Source: Eremothecium cymbalariae DBVPG#7215 (taxonomy: Eukaryota > Ascomycota > Saccharomycetes > Saccharomycetales > Saccharomycetaceae). From it: a stretch of 64,000 bases of DNA. Positions 49,301 through 59,168 of this stretch are shown piece after piece (position 1 is the stretch's first letter; every line of letters begins with the position of its first letter). The notes under the pieces were generated by a model. That model was given only the letters and a program-made list of their open reading frames with translations, was not told where the DNA came from and did not search any database. The translations under genes were made by a program, and so were the position numbers. The stretch lies in the NCBI RefSeq assembly GCF_000235365.1, contig NC_016449.1, positions 620,001-684,000 on the forward strand, in the 5' to 3' direction.

Positions 49301-52300
49301 GACGACACTGAAATTATTTATAAATTCTTCAGCATCATCTATCAACAATATTTCACCCTATTTGGAGAAGGCAGTTGAAGCTTTGAATAATGATAAGTTC
49401 GAAAATGATTCCTCAGTTGAAGAAAAGCCTCTGTTAGATCCAAGAGGCCTAAATAACCAGGAGAAACTGTTAGTCAGGTTGCTAGAATCTTTGTTTTTCG
49501 CAACATCGATTGAACAACTTCGAGACGAATCGAGGGACTTATTTTTGCATATTTTGGACCACTTTAGTTTACTTCAAGTGAACAGCACATTAATGGCAAA
49601 GAAGGGTCAATCTGAGGTGTTCACGGTTGATATAAAACAGCAGAACTTTCACATAAGGAACGATGTGATAATCGATGGTATAGTATCCGGATTGTCGTCA
49701 TATTTAGCTGATTCAAGAAACCTAGCTGTTGACAGCATAAAGCGGATGCATGAGAATGGCAAGATAATATATGGAGAGGCATATTTGGAACATTCGTTTT
49801 TAGCTTTAACAAAGAAATTGATTCATTGCTTTTATGATGAAGCATATTATAACAAGATTGCAGGTGTGCTCGGTATAAGAACTCTAGTAGAAGACCTACA
49901 AGTGTCTGTCGAGTATTTAAGGAAATTTCAATTTGAGTTGGTCGCTGGGCTGTTATTTGTTTTAAAGGACACGCCAGCTGGAGCACCAGCTATAATATGC
50001 AGTGGTGCAGAAAATTTAATTTTAAGTATCTTAAGGAAGACATGCAGTGGAATCAGCGAATCCGATTTATGTGAAAAGCGACTGCAAAATTCTTTAACTG
50101 ATATCGTTTGTGAGTTAAGCAATCAGAATGAAACTGTAAGAAAGGCCTGCCAAGCTGCTTTAAAGACAGTTTCCGAGGCAGCAAATATCCAAATATCAAA
50201 GTTGATGGAACACTCAAGAAATTTTCTATTATCTCCCATCTTTGCAAAACCATTACGAGCTTTGCCATTCCCTATGCAGATTGGTAACGTGGATGCAGTG
50301 ATTTACTGCTTGAGTTTACCCGACACCTTCTTGGATTTCAACGAGGAGTTGTTGCGTCTGTTGCATGAAGCAATCGCATTAGTTGATGCAGAAGATGTTT
50401 CTTTAACGACCATACCCCGAATTACCGAATATCAAACAGCAAAACAGCTAGTGGAACTAAGGGTTGTCTGTATTAAACTATTAGCATTGTCGTTAAAAAG
50501 CGATAAGTTTTCAAATGCCCAGCAAGGAAGCATTAGAATTAGAATTTTGGCAGTTTTCTTTAAAACTATGCTGAAGACTTCTCCAGAAATAATCGATGCT
50601 ACATACCAGGGGTTAAAGGAAGTGCTTGCAGAGAACTCGAAGTTACCAAAAGAGTTACTACAAAATGGTTTAAAACCTATGCTAATGAATTTGTCTGATC
50701 ATCAGAAGTTGACAGTTCCAGGATTAGAAGCGCTAGCTAGGTTGTTAGAACTATTAATCGCTTATTTTAAGGTTGAAATTGGCAAGAAGTTATTGGATCA
50801 TCTTGATGCATGGTGTAGAATAGGTGTGTTAGATACTCTGTTCGGAAAAGATTTATTGGAGCAGGTTCCAACTAAAATCATTTCTAGCATCATTAACATA
50901 TTCCATCTGCTTCCACCTCAGGCTGATATCTTTTTGGATGATTTGGTACTCAAGTTAATGTTGGTAGAAAAGAGATTGAGATTACAAATGGATTCTCCAT
51001 TCAGAACTCCTTTGGCCAAATACTTGAATAGATTTTCCACTTCAGTCATTGTATATTTCAAAAGAAATCTAACTTCTAGGCAGCTAGTTTTACTGTTTTG
51101 CTCGATCATAAAGAGACCGGAGGCTAAAGATCTACGAATTGCGTTTGAAGATGAGTTAGATGTTTTCTACCAGTACTATATGGAAAACATTCCGAATAAC
51201 AGGGTTCGTGTCGTCAGTTTTTTTGCGAATTCTGTAGACTTATTTAATGTTTTATCCGAATCTAACACCGATCAATGGTTCTTGGAACACCGAAATATGG
51301 TATTCAAATTGAAAAACATGCTGGATATCACTCTAAATATTATACGCGAGGACAAGTTTGAATATGATGCTCTGCAATTAAATCAGGCTATTGAGAAGTT
51401 CCAGGCAATATATTTGAAATTCATGGAGCTTAACATATCTGATCCAGTTATTTTGTTAAATATAATTGAATTCTCTCAAGTCGCTGGATTTCAACTAGAG
51501 CATACCTTTGATTGTTTCATTTATGAAAATATTATTTCCACAAACAATATTGAGCAGAAGTTACTATACTTAAAAGCCTGTCTGTCTTTTTGCACTAGTG
51601 ACAAACCATTAGAAGCTATTATCTGCGTTTTAAGACAGATTCTTAATGCAACTTTCATTTACGAGGGCTACGTTACAGGATCTTTAAAGAGGTTTATCGA
51701 AGGTGAATCAAAAATACCGGATTGGTTGGTTTTCGTGTACGAAAAGATTTGGAAGAATCCAAACAGTATCATTTGTGCTAATCTAGCAGGTAGATATGAT
51801 GCATTTCACTTTGAATTATTACAACTTTCAGCTTGTTTTATTAAATTTGCCCCAGACATGGTATCTGACATAAAAAAAGATATCATAAAGTTTGCCTGGA
51901 ATTTCATTAAACTTGAGGATATTCAAGTAAAACAGGCTGCCTATATGGTCACTGCATTGTTTATCGCAAATTTTGAATTCCCCGTTAAGGTTGTAACTCA
52001 AATATTTGTTGCCATTTTGAGATCGTTCCAAATTGAAGCACGTTATTTAGTCAAGCAATCCTTAGACTTATTAGCGCCTGTGATGCCTGAACGTTTGACA
52101 AACTCAGAGCAACCAAATGCATGGGTTAATTGGGTAAGAAGAGTAATTTCTGAAAGCAATCCACATCAAAGCGTCACCTTGTACCAATTTTTAGTTAGTC
52201 AAAAGGATGCATTTTATGAGTCAAGGGATATGTTCATTCCAAATTTGATCAACTATATTAGCAAGCCGACTCTCTTAGCCAATCCATCTATCGAGAACCA

Positions 52301-55300
52301 GATATTAGCAATAGACATTGCAGAATTAATTCTATTTTGGGAGAAGAAGTCAATGGAAGGTAGTTCATATGTTGAAGAAGATGATGACGTTCACATGCAG
52401 GATGTTAATCATACAGAGTCGTCAACCCCACTTCCTCAGCGAGAGGCTTTTGCTGCATTTTTAATTCGGTTCATTTGTGTGAGTAATCACAGAGCGTGTG
52501 AAACTGAGTTAGGGTCCAGGGCACTATACATTCTTTCAGAGTTACTGTCTACCGGTTACTTACCAGATGCAGTTGTAAAACTTTCCTTCTTTGAGAAGTT
52601 TTTAGTACAACAGGATGTTCAGTCTGCCAACTTACTGTATTACTGTATGAATGCTTTAGATGTGTTGGATGTGATTTTTAGGAATAAAGAGCCTTCCTGG
52701 ATAATTAAAAGTTTACCCGTTATTCAAAACTTACTTGATAAATGCATTCATGTTAGTCACCATGATATTCAAGAAGTTCTACAAAAGGTTCTTAATACAG
52801 TTTTGAAAGCAATTAGAGAAACAGGTATTTCTTTTGACTCTGAAGAGGAAACGCCAGCTAAAACATTTGTAAACACATTAGTGTCAACAATCTCGGAAGA
52901 TTTAAACGGTACTGCTTCAGTTGCTGCGGGCATTACTTTAGCATGGATACTCTTCATGAATTTCCCGCAACAGATAGATTCACACTTGTCACTAATGATG
53001 AGGACCTTCAACAAATTATGCAAGGATCACTTGACAATTTCTCAACCTAAAGATGCTTCTGCCATGGAGGAAGCGAAGATTACTACAAAATTGTTAGAAA
53101 AGATGTTTTATTTATTATCAATGAAGATTTCTGTTCTTGGAGATGCGCGCAGACCATTTTTATCCACAGTTGCCCTGTTAATCGATCGCTCGATGGATCA
53201 GCGTTTTTTACAGAAAATTGTTGTTGTTGCAAGGAATTGGGTATTCACGAATGATATTTTCCCCACAGTGAAAGAGAAGGCTGCCATTTTGACCAAAATG
53301 TTAGCATTTGAGATCAGGGGTGAACCAACTTTGTGTAAACAATTCTACCAAATAATTTTAGAATTGTTCGAAAACAAGAGTTTCAACAACAGCGAAATAA
53401 CTGTAAGGATGGAACAACCATTTTTAGTTGGTACCAGAGTCAGCGATATTTCTATTAGAAAGAAGCTGTTATCTATATTAGATGCTAGTTTGGAAAAAGA
53501 TATTAGAGAAAGATTATATTATGTTATTAGGGATCAAAATTGGGAGTTTATTGCCGACTATATGTGGTTAAACCAAGCACTGCAGCTTTTGTATGGAGCT
53601 TTTGACAGGGAACACAAGCTAAAAATTCAAACCGACTTCCTTATTGCTCCTCTAGATTCGGTAAAACGTAATTTCGCAGACATGGACAATTTTACGGCAT
53701 CCAAGTCATTGGAAGAATTCGTTGAAAACCACGCCAAGTTTATTGATACTATTTCTGAAACGACATGTAATGATCTAATTGAACCTCTTTTTGATGTGTT
53801 CTTTTTGAGTCCTGCAGCTGTTCGTAATGCATGGATATCTGTATTTCCTGTTGCTTGTCGATCTATCCCAAGGAATGAAAAGTACGGTTTTATTCGTTCG
53901 TTGGTCTCTCTTTTGTCCAAAGATTATCATTCCAAACAAGCAAACGCCAGAATTAATGTTGTTAACACTTTATTAGATTCTATTAGTAGGGTTGACTCCT
54001 TGGAATTGCCTCCACATTTGGTAAAATATCTGGCTACTTCGTATAATTCTTGGTACCAGTCAATCAGTATCTTGGAATCCATGGAAGAAAGTGGGTCTAT
54101 AGACAATACCAAGATCCTTGAAGCAAATGAAGATGCTTTGTTGGAACTATATGTCTGTTTGCAAGAAGAAGATATGTTCTATGGTTTGTGGCGTCGACGT
54201 GCTAAATACACAGAGACGAACATTGCATTGTCTTATGAACAGATTGGCCTATGGGATAAAGCACAACAAATGTATGAAACTGCTCAAGTTAAAGCACGCA
54301 GCGGAGCTTTACCGTACTCTGAATCAGAATATTCTTTGTGGGAGGACAATTGGATTTTGTGTGCTGAAAAATTACAAAATTGGGATGTTTTGACAGAATT
54401 AGCTAAACACGAAGGGTTTACGGACTTGTTACTAGAATGTGGTTGGAGAGTTGCAGATTGGAATTCAGATAAGGAAGCACTAGAGCAGTCTATTAAGAGC
54501 GTCATGGATGTTCCTACTCCCCGTAGACAAATCTTTGAAACGTTCTTAAATTTGCAGAGTTTCGCAGAAACTAAAAAAGGCGATCAAGATATTCGAAGGT
54601 TATGTGACGAAGGTATTCAGCTAAGTCTTCATAAGTGGGCATCAATGCCAGAAAGGTTTACACCTTCTCATACATTCTTGTTGCATGCTTTCCAGCAGTA
54701 TATGGAATTTATGGAAGCTGCTCAGGCTTATGCCAACTTAGCTACAACTACAGTACAAAATCTGGATACCAAAGCTCAAGAAATAAAGCGTGTATTACAG
54801 GCTTGGCGTGATCGGTTGCCTAATATTTGGGACGATATTAATATTTGGAATGATTTAGTTACTTGGAGACAGCACGCTTTCCATGTTATAAACAATGCCT
54901 ACTTGCCACTGGTCCCTGCGCTACAGCAGTCCAACAGCAATAGCAACATTAGCACACATGCTTATCGTGGCTATCATGAGATTGCTTGGGTAATTAACAG
55001 ATTCGCCCATGTTGCAAGGAAGCATAATATGCCAGATGTTTGTATTGGCCAGTTGGCTAGAATATACACTCTGCCAAATATTGAGATCCAGGAAGCCTTC
55101 CTGAAATTAAGAGAGCAAGCGAAATGTCACTATCAGAGTATGAACGAATTGACTACAGGCTTAGATGTTATAAGTAACACCAACTTGGTTTACTTCAGTA
55201 CCGTTCAAAAAGCCGAATTTTTTACTTTAAAAGGTATGTTTTTATCTAAATTGAGAGCGCATGATGAAGCAAATCAAGCGTTTGCTACAGCGGTGCAAAT

Positions 55301-57410
55301 AGACTTAAATTTGGCTAAAGCTTGGGCACAATGGGGATTTTTCAATGACCGTCGTCTATCCGAAGAACCTAATAGCATCAATTTTGCAAATAATGCCATT
55401 AGTTGCTATTTACAAGCTGCTGGTTTATACAAGAGTTCCAAAACAAGAAAACTTTTGTGTAGAGTTTTATGGTTGATAGGTTTGGATGATGCATCTGGTT
55501 CTCTTGCTCATGCCTTTGAGTCTTTTCGTGGCGAAGTTCCAGTGTGGTATTGGATTACCTTTATTCCACAACTCTTAACTTCCTTATCTCATAAGGAGGC
55601 CAAACTTGTACGCCAGATATTGATTCGTATTGCCAAGAGCTTTCCCCAGACTCTGCATTTTCAATTACGTACTACTAAGGAAGACTTTGCCGTTATTCAA
55701 CGTCACACAATGGCAGCTGTTGCAAAATCTCGTATGGGTTCGAACAATGATAATGCGTCCCCAGATGATAAAATTGCTCGTCAACCATGGGAATACTTGG
55801 ATGAATTAAATGGAATTTTGAAAACAGCTTATCCTTTGCTTGCTCTATCACTAGAATCTTTAGTTGATCAGATAAATCAAAAGTTTAAAACCACACCAGA
55901 TGAAGATCTTTTTAGACTGATTAATGTTTTACTAATTGATGGTACTTATAATTATAACCGATTGCCATATCCCAGGGAGAATCCTAGGCTCCCATCGAAC
56001 ACAGAAGCTAACCTTGTCAGATTTTCAGAAAATCTTCTTCCTCCTCATATTCGTGTCAAATTCAACGCCGATTTTATTGATAGCAAGCCTGATTTCGATA
56101 CCTACATTAAAAGATTACGTCACTGGAGAAACCGATTGGAATATAAGTTGGACAGAACCCCCCAAGTCGAAAATATGGAGAACATCTGTCCTCACTTGAG
56201 TAACTTCCATCATCAGAAATTTGAAGATATAGAGATACCTGGTCAATACTTACTAAACAAAGACAACAATAACCATTTTATCAAGATCGCAAGGTTTTTG
56301 CCAAATGTTGACTTCGTCCGCGGAACTCATTCCTCATACAAAAGGCTAACAATCCGTGGGCATGATGGCAGTCTACACTCATTTGCCGTTCAGTATCCAG
56401 CCGTTCGTCATTCAAGGCGGGAGGAAAGAATGTTTCAAATGTTTAGACTTTTTAATGAAACACTTTCTAAGAATGTTCAAACCAGACGTCGTGATATCCA
56501 GTTTACTTTACCAATTGCAGTTCCACTTTCTCCGCAAGTTAGGATTATAAATGACTCTAATTCATTAGTAACCTTACATGAAATATACAATAATTATTGC
56601 TTAAAGAATAACATAGATCGAGATGCAATTCAAGATTTTGTTACCGAACAATTGAACGTCGCATATCACAAGGCCTTACCAACCCCTGATATTACTGCTG
56701 TAAGAGTTGAAATTTTCAGTTCTATTCAGTCCATGTTTTTACCGTCCACTATTGTGAAGGACTATTTTAAAACATTGTTCACTGAGTTTGAAGATTTCTG
56801 GTTGTTTAGAAAACAGTTTTCTTCCCAATATGGTGCTTTTGTATTCATGTCCTATATGATGTCTATCAACAATCGCTCGCCTCACAAGATTTTCATAGAT
56901 GAAAAATCTGGTAATGTTCATACTTTAGAAATGTTACCAGCAAGGTATCATTACGAAAGAGTGAAACAGTTTGTTAAATCATTTGAGGCTAGCATCCCTA
57001 ACGATGCGCCCGTATTCCACAACAATGAAACTGTGCCATTTAGATTGACACCAAATATTCAGAAGCTAATAGGTGAATCTGCTATGGAAGGAATATTTGC
57101 AGTGAATATATTTGCTATAGCTCGCGCTCTGTTAGAGCCAGATTATGAATTGAACACATATCTGTCGTTGTTCATTCGTGATGAAGTTATCTCTTGGTAT
57201 AGCAGTATGCATAGGTCTATCGTGGAGGATCCCCAATTGCGTGAGATTGTTGCCACGAATGTTGACTTGATCAGCAGAAGGATAGCTCAAATGGGTCATT
57301 TGAGTTCTTCACCTTCAGTGGCCACCCAATATGTCCTAGATGCAATTAGTGCCGCCGTCAGTCCAAGAAATCTGGCTAAGGCCGACCAAAGTTTTATGCC
57401 TTGGTTGTAA
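46329..57410 (+). CDS. TRA1: Tra1, activator-binding subunit of SAGA and NuA4
   Basis: A 3693-residue pseudo-kinase of the PIKK family (S. cerevisiae YHR099W, about 3744 residues). It is the largest gene here. It serves as the scaffold through which transcription activators recruit the SAGA and NuA4 acetyltransferase complexes. Order: long HEAT-repeat solenoid (first about 2550 residues) beginning MSFVEQIDTFASRIGQEEE; FAT domain with the highly conserved ANEDALLELYVCLQEEDM and YRGYHEIAWVINRFAHVARK; kinase-like domain near the C-terminus (IPGQYLLNKDNN, RGHDGSLHSFAVQYPA, HSRREERMFQMFRLF) that lacks catalytic motifs in this family; FATC end LAKADQSFMPWL. It is a single uninterrupted frame. The start agrees with the family N-terminus. 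Confidence 0.98.
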   Translation: MSFVEQIDTFASRIGQEEELVKRYSILSELCDVIDSITQSGDYEYFLKTSIPILLQQLQNVSVLLNVGSLEHKLRNSVLEILNRCLMNDKFEPYVVDVTETLLVVLKEENDENGVLCMKILTSLFKSFKQPLQDRVEEFISIILEIYRNVPTLVRETFDDENDEGVLESKDELNSLSQEVDSENGSNPKKLRKSMFSFKSLAECPITMVTLYSSYKRLTMTSLPQFLPLVIDLLTLEVEQQKRAREEAEARGDRLISVCPGIVNRQAFFEYILAQIKATSFLAYVFIRGHAPEYLQNHVAVVPDLVMRLLQDCPSELSTARKELLHATRHILSTNYKKLFLAKIDLMFDQRLLIGDGFTSHETLRPLAYSTVADFIHNVRGELQLDDIEKTVLMYTKFLSDDSLALTVQIMSAKLLLNLIERILKLGKENPKDISRAKKLLMSIIESYASRFKNLNAQYQNILKHHKIYEGNKAKKTKEIQERMEADNKSTEEFLKKVLNNRDELLPKVEPAQTDADDISMDDTNKDFDMFDIKYYAPIRLSAPPSTDPLKDAFYLYRTLLSFLKTIVHDVKVFNPPSNELTTMNPKMWSALSRVFSYEEVIILKKLFHECIAGLYLFSNNPGAPSVPEKKYFDITTPSLPVSATKDGRELMDYFAIIFMQIDSPTFNEIVEGEIEFMYESMLRDSALLHVAQSFLTSEITSPNFTGILLRFLKFKLKDLGNVDGNKSNILIRLFKLSFMSVNLFPASNEAVLLPHLNDLILDSIKYSTTVHEPLVYFYLIRTLFRSIGGGRFENLYRSIKPILQVLLQSLNRMILTARRPHERDLYVELCLTVPVRLSVLAPYLHYLMRPLVYALQGFPELITQGLRTLELCIDNLTAEYFDPIIEPVVEDVITALFKLLKPQPFNHQISHTAVRIMGKLGGRNRRFLKPPSDLRTQEELDIEVDALFKVHGFNEEVPLSITSGISSALDILHDHRADIYYRQSAFKYISTTLKLFINSSASSINNISPYLEKAVEALNNDKFENDSSVEEKPLLDPRGLNNQEKLLVRLLESLFFATSIEQLRDESRDLFLHILDHFSLLQVNSTLMAKKGQSEVFTVDIKQQNFHIRNDVIIDGIVSGLSSYLADSRNLAVDSIKRMHENGKIIYGEAYLEHSFLALTKKLIHCFYDEAYYNKIAGVLGIRTLVEDLQVSVEYLRKFQFELVAGLLFVLKDTPAGAPAIICSGAENLILSILRKTCSGISESDLCEKRLQNSLTDIVCELSNQNETVRKACQAALKTVSEAANIQISKLMEHSRNFLLSPIFAKPLRALPFPMQIGNVDAVIYCLSLPDTFLDFNEELLRLLHEAIALVDAEDVSLTTIPRITEYQTAKQLVELRVVCIKLLALSLKSDKFSNAQQGSIRIRILAVFFKTMLKTSPEIIDATYQGLKEVLAENSKLPKELLQNGLKPMLMNLSDHQKLTVPGLEALARLLELLIAYFKVEIGKKLLDHLDAWCRIGVLDTLFGKDLLEQVPTKIISSIINIFHLLPPQADIFLDDLVLKLMLVEKRLRLQMDSPFRTPLAKYLNRFSTSVIVYFKRNLTSRQLVLLFCSIIKRPEAKDLRIAFEDELDVFYQYYMENIPNNRVRVVSFFANSVDLFNVLSESNTDQWFLEHRNMVFKLKNMLDITLNIIREDKFEYDALQLNQAIEKFQAIYLKFMELNISDPVILLNIIEFSQVAGFQLEHTFDCFIYENIISTNNIEQKLLYLKACLSFCTSDKPLEAIICVLRQILNATFIYEGYVTGSLKRFIEGESKIPDWLVFVYEKIWKNPNSIICANLAGRYDAFHFELLQLSACFIKFAPDMVSDIKKDIIKFAWNFIKLEDIQVKQAAYMVTALFIANFEFPVKVVTQIFVAILRSFQIEARYLVKQSLDLLAPVMPERLTNSEQPNAWVNWVRRVISESNPHQSVTLYQFLVSQKDAFYESRDMFIPNLINYISKPTLLANPSIENQILAIDIAELILFWEKKSMEGSSYVEEDDDVHMQDVNHTESSTPLPQREAFAAFLIRFICVSNHRACETELGSRALYILSELLSTGYLPDAVVKLSFFEKFLVQQDVQSANLLYYCMNALDVLDVIFRNKEPSWIIKSLPVIQNLLDKCIHVSHHDIQEVLQKVLNTVLKAIRETGISFDSEEETPAKTFVNTLVSTISEDLNGTASVAAGITLAWILFMNFPQQIDSHLSLMMRTFNKLCKDHLTISQPKDASAMEEAKITTKLLEKMFYLLSMKISVLGDARRPFLSTVALLIDRSMDQRFLQKIVVVARNWVFTNDIFPTVKEKAAILTKMLAFEIRGEPTLCKQFYQIILELFENKSFNNSEITVRMEQPFLVGTRVSDISIRKKLLSILDASLEKDIRERLYYVIRDQNWEFIADYMWLNQALQLLYGAFDREHKLKIQTDFLIAPLDSVKRNFADMDNFTASKSLEEFVENHAKFIDTISETTCNDLIEPLFDVFFLSPAAVRNAWISVFPVACRSIPRNEKYGFIRSLVSLLSKDYHSKQANARINVVNTLLDSISRVDSLELPPHLVKYLATSYNSWYQSISILESMEESGSIDNTKILEANEDALLELYVCLQEEDMFYGLWRRRAKYTETNIALSYEQIGLWDKAQQMYETAQVKARSGALPYSESEYSLWEDNWILCAEKLQNWDVLTELAKHEGFTDLLLECGWRVADWNSDKEALEQSIKSVMDVPTPRRQIFETFLNLQSFAETKKGDQDIRRLCDEGIQLSLHKWASMPERFTPSHTFLLHAFQQYMEFMEAAQAYANLATTTVQNLDTKAQEIKRVLQAWRDRLPNIWDDINIWNDLVTWRQHAFHVINNAYLPLVPALQQSNSNSNISTHAYRGYHEIAWVINRFAHVARKHNMPDVCIGQLARIYTLPNIEIQEAFLKLREQAKCHYQSMNELTTGLDVISNTNLVYFSTVQKAEFFTLKGMFLSKLRAHDEANQAFATAVQIDLNLAKAWAQWGFFNDRRLSEEPNSINFANNAISCYLQAAGLYKSSKTRKLLCRVLWLIGLDDASGSLAHAFESFRGEVPVWYWITFIPQLLTSLSHKEAKLVRQILIRIAKSFPQTLHFQLRTTKEDFAVIQRHTMAAVAKSRMGSNNDNASPDDKIARQPWEYLDELNGILKTAYPLLALSLESLVDQINQKFKTTPDEDLFRLINVLLIDGTYNYNRLPYPRENPRLPSNTEANLVRFSENLLPPHIRVKFNADFIDSKPDFDTYIKRLRHWRNRLEYKLDRTPQVENMENICPHLSNFHHQKFEDIEIPGQYLLNKDNNNHFIKIARFLPNVDFVRGTHSSYKRLTIRGHDGSLHSFAVQYPAVRHSRREERMFQMFRLFNETLSKNVQTRRRDIQFTLPIAVPLSPQVRIINDSNSLVTLHEIYNNYCLKNNIDRDAIQDFVTEQLNVAYHKALPTPDITAVRVEIFSSIQSMFLPSTIVKDYFKTLFTEFEDFWLFRKQFSSQYGAFVFMSYMMSINNRSPHKIFIDEKSGNVHTLEMLPARYHYERVKQFVKSFEASIPNDAPVFHNNETVPFRLTPNIQKLIGESAMEGIFAVNIFAIARALLEPDYELNTYLSLFIRDEVISWYSSMHRSIVEDPQLREIVATNVDLISRRIAQMGHLSSSPSVATQYVLDAISAAVSPRNLAKADQSFMPWL

Positions 57411-57487
57411 ACAGTATTGTACATTATTTTTTTCTATAAGAATTAATAGCAACTACTATATAATGAACATAAGTCTGCTATCTTTTT

Positions 57488-58156
57488 TTAGCCGAATGTG
57501 ACATGTTGAGAATGCAGAGTTTTAGTGTTCTTATTCAGCTGCTCATCACTATCTTCCATATCTAAATACTCGAAGATATGTTTATCATTGTTATTCATTA
57601 ACAGTAAATTGTTCCTAACTGTACCATATTTTAACCAATGCTTAAATTTTCTATGCTCAACATAACTATATTTGTAGAAGACAAATGAAGATATCAGAAA
57701 AGCCGATGAGAAAAAGGATAAGGAACAAGAGATGACAGAAATCATAATGATCCTCAGAGTAACATCGACCTGTGATGACCCTGTAACATTTATGAGATAT
57801 TCATCAGTACTTTGTCGTATAGTTCCGAACATTCCCCACAGACAGAAAACAAATACTGCAAAAGAAAGCACAGCATAACCAGATAGTAACAGATAAACTT
57901 CAGATGATATACTCTTTCTTAATGCTTTAAATAGAACAAATTGTGAGGTGATAAACAAGCATATGTGTATATAAAACATCCAAAGCACTAGCGATGTTCC
58001 ATGTGTAATGATCTGAAAGGGAAACGCAAAAACCTGCAGTATCACAATAAAACAAATCGCTATACAATGTAAAATAAGGAACAAACGTGAGTACCACAAT
58101 GACCGGTAATCTTCAATCGTTAGAAACCTGTGAGGTTTTCCATGCTTCATGGTCAT
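57488..58156 (-). CDS. Unrecognised four-helix membrane protein
   Basis: A 222-residue protein with four predicted membrane segments (about 23-47, 53-76, 88-110, 134-160), a short basic N-terminus, one possible N-glycosylation site (NVT at 123) in the loop between helices 3 and 4, and a polar C-terminal tail of about 60 residues (LKYGTVRNNLLLMNNNDKH, then acidic). I do not recognise the family. S. cerevisiae has no gene that I know of between TRA1 (YHR099W) and GEP4 (YHR100C). It is convergent with TRA1 (77 bases between stops) and in tandem with GEP4. The length, clear start and regular helix pattern make a real gene likely. Function unknown. Confidence 0.75.
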   Translation of the reverse strand: MTMKHGKPHRFLTIEDYRSLWYSRLFLILHCIAICFIVILQVFAFPFQIITHGTSLVLWMFYIHICLFITSQFVLFKALRKSISSEVYLLLSGYAVLSFAVFVFCLWGMFGTIRQSTDEYLINVTGSSQVDVTLRIIMISVISCSLSFFSSAFLISSFVFYKYSYVEHRKFKHWLKYGTVRNNLLLMNNNDKHIFEYLDMEDSDEQLNKNTKTLHSQHVTFG

Positions 58157-58276
58157 GCTAATCTCATATGAACTATGCTGTTGTAGGTGTATGTTTGTGA
58201 CACAAATGACTGGGGTTTCAATTGAACTGCCTCATCAAAATGTGACGGGCGTCAGTGGCCTATTAAAAAATTCCAT

Positions 58277-58852
58277 TTAATTACCAGGGTTTAGTAAATC
58301 GTATAACTTATGTTCAAGAAGAACAAAAGGACTGTTGCTAGGTTTAACACCATCCTTTATCCAAATGCTATAAGATCCCATCATGTTTGCCATCACAATG
58401 TCAGTGAATAGACGATCACCAACAATAGCAATTTCAGATGGGCTTTTTACGATTTGCTTATCATAAAAGTATTTGAAAACCTCATCCTTACAGCCTGGTT
58501 TCTTAGTCGCGTGTCTTAAAACGTGAACACCTGTGTTGGCTTCCAACATTTGAGCTTGCTTGTGCTCAGCATCAACATTAGTACCAGCGGTATTGCTGAC
58601 AATGAGCAAGTGCGAATCTGGATACGCTATAAGTAACCGTTTCCATACGTTATCATACTCCGGCCAGACTTTGTCATCATGTGGGTAAGCAAAACAGTTA
58701 TCCTTATCAAGCACAACTGCCTTTATTTCTGAATGTAAAGGAACTGTCAGTTCCCCAAAGTTTGATATAACGGTTTTCGGTAGACATAATTTAGGGTTCC
58801 AAAGAAGCTTAAGAGCGTTTAATGTGCCGCTCAAATTGAATTCGAGCACCAT
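58277..58852 (-). CDS. GEP4: Mitochondrial phosphatidylglycerophosphate phosphatase Gep4
   Basis: Removes phosphate from phosphatidylglycerophosphate in the cardiolipin pathway at the matrix side of the inner membrane. It has 191 residues (S. cerevisiae Gep4, 185). HAD motif I is VVLDKDNC (Asp49, Asp51). Motif II is IVSNTAGT; later HATKKPGCKDEV and the acidic motif AIVGDRLFTDIVMANMMG fit the PGP-phosphatase family. The N-terminus MVLEFNLSGTLNALKLLWNP is conserved. Corresponds to YHR100C, next to TRA1 as in S. cerevisiae apart from the extra membrane-protein gene. Confidence 0.94.
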   Translation of the reverse strand: MVLEFNLSGTLNALKLLWNPKLCLPKTVISNFGELTVPLHSEIKAVVLDKDNCFAYPHDDKVWPEYDNVWKRLLIAYPDSHLLIVSNTAGTNVDAEHKQAQMLEANTGVHVLRHATKKPGCKDEVFKYFYDKQIVKSPSEIAIVGDRLFTDIVMANMMGSYSIWIKDGVKPSNSPFVLLEHKLYDLLNPGN

Positions 58853-59168
58853 TTTAAATATACCAGCGCCTATAAATCCACTTCCAAAGCACAGGCAGGT
58901 AACGACTTGATCTTAGTTCTAAATTTGGAGGCTTGCCTATAATATAATTGCGAACCATCCATATGCATGAAGATGGCCATAAAGTTCGCTCGAGAGAATC
59001 ATTAAATACGATGTGATTACTTAATCACAAAGTGCGGGTAACGGAGTTGATTGCTTGTAAATTCCTTCGCTTAATTAATTGTTCAAACTCATTGAAGAAC
59101 ATTCAAATGATGATCTTCCGGATGTTAAAGAAGGTTGAACACAATATCTATCCTTTAATCAGCTGTAT
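58853..59168. promoter_or_regulatory. Divergent GEP4/HEL2 promoter
   Basis: 316 bases. A CGGGTAA Reb1-type box at 59036-59042 and a CTCGAG-type box near 58990 are seen. The ancestral gene order changes between these two genes. Confidence 0.5.
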
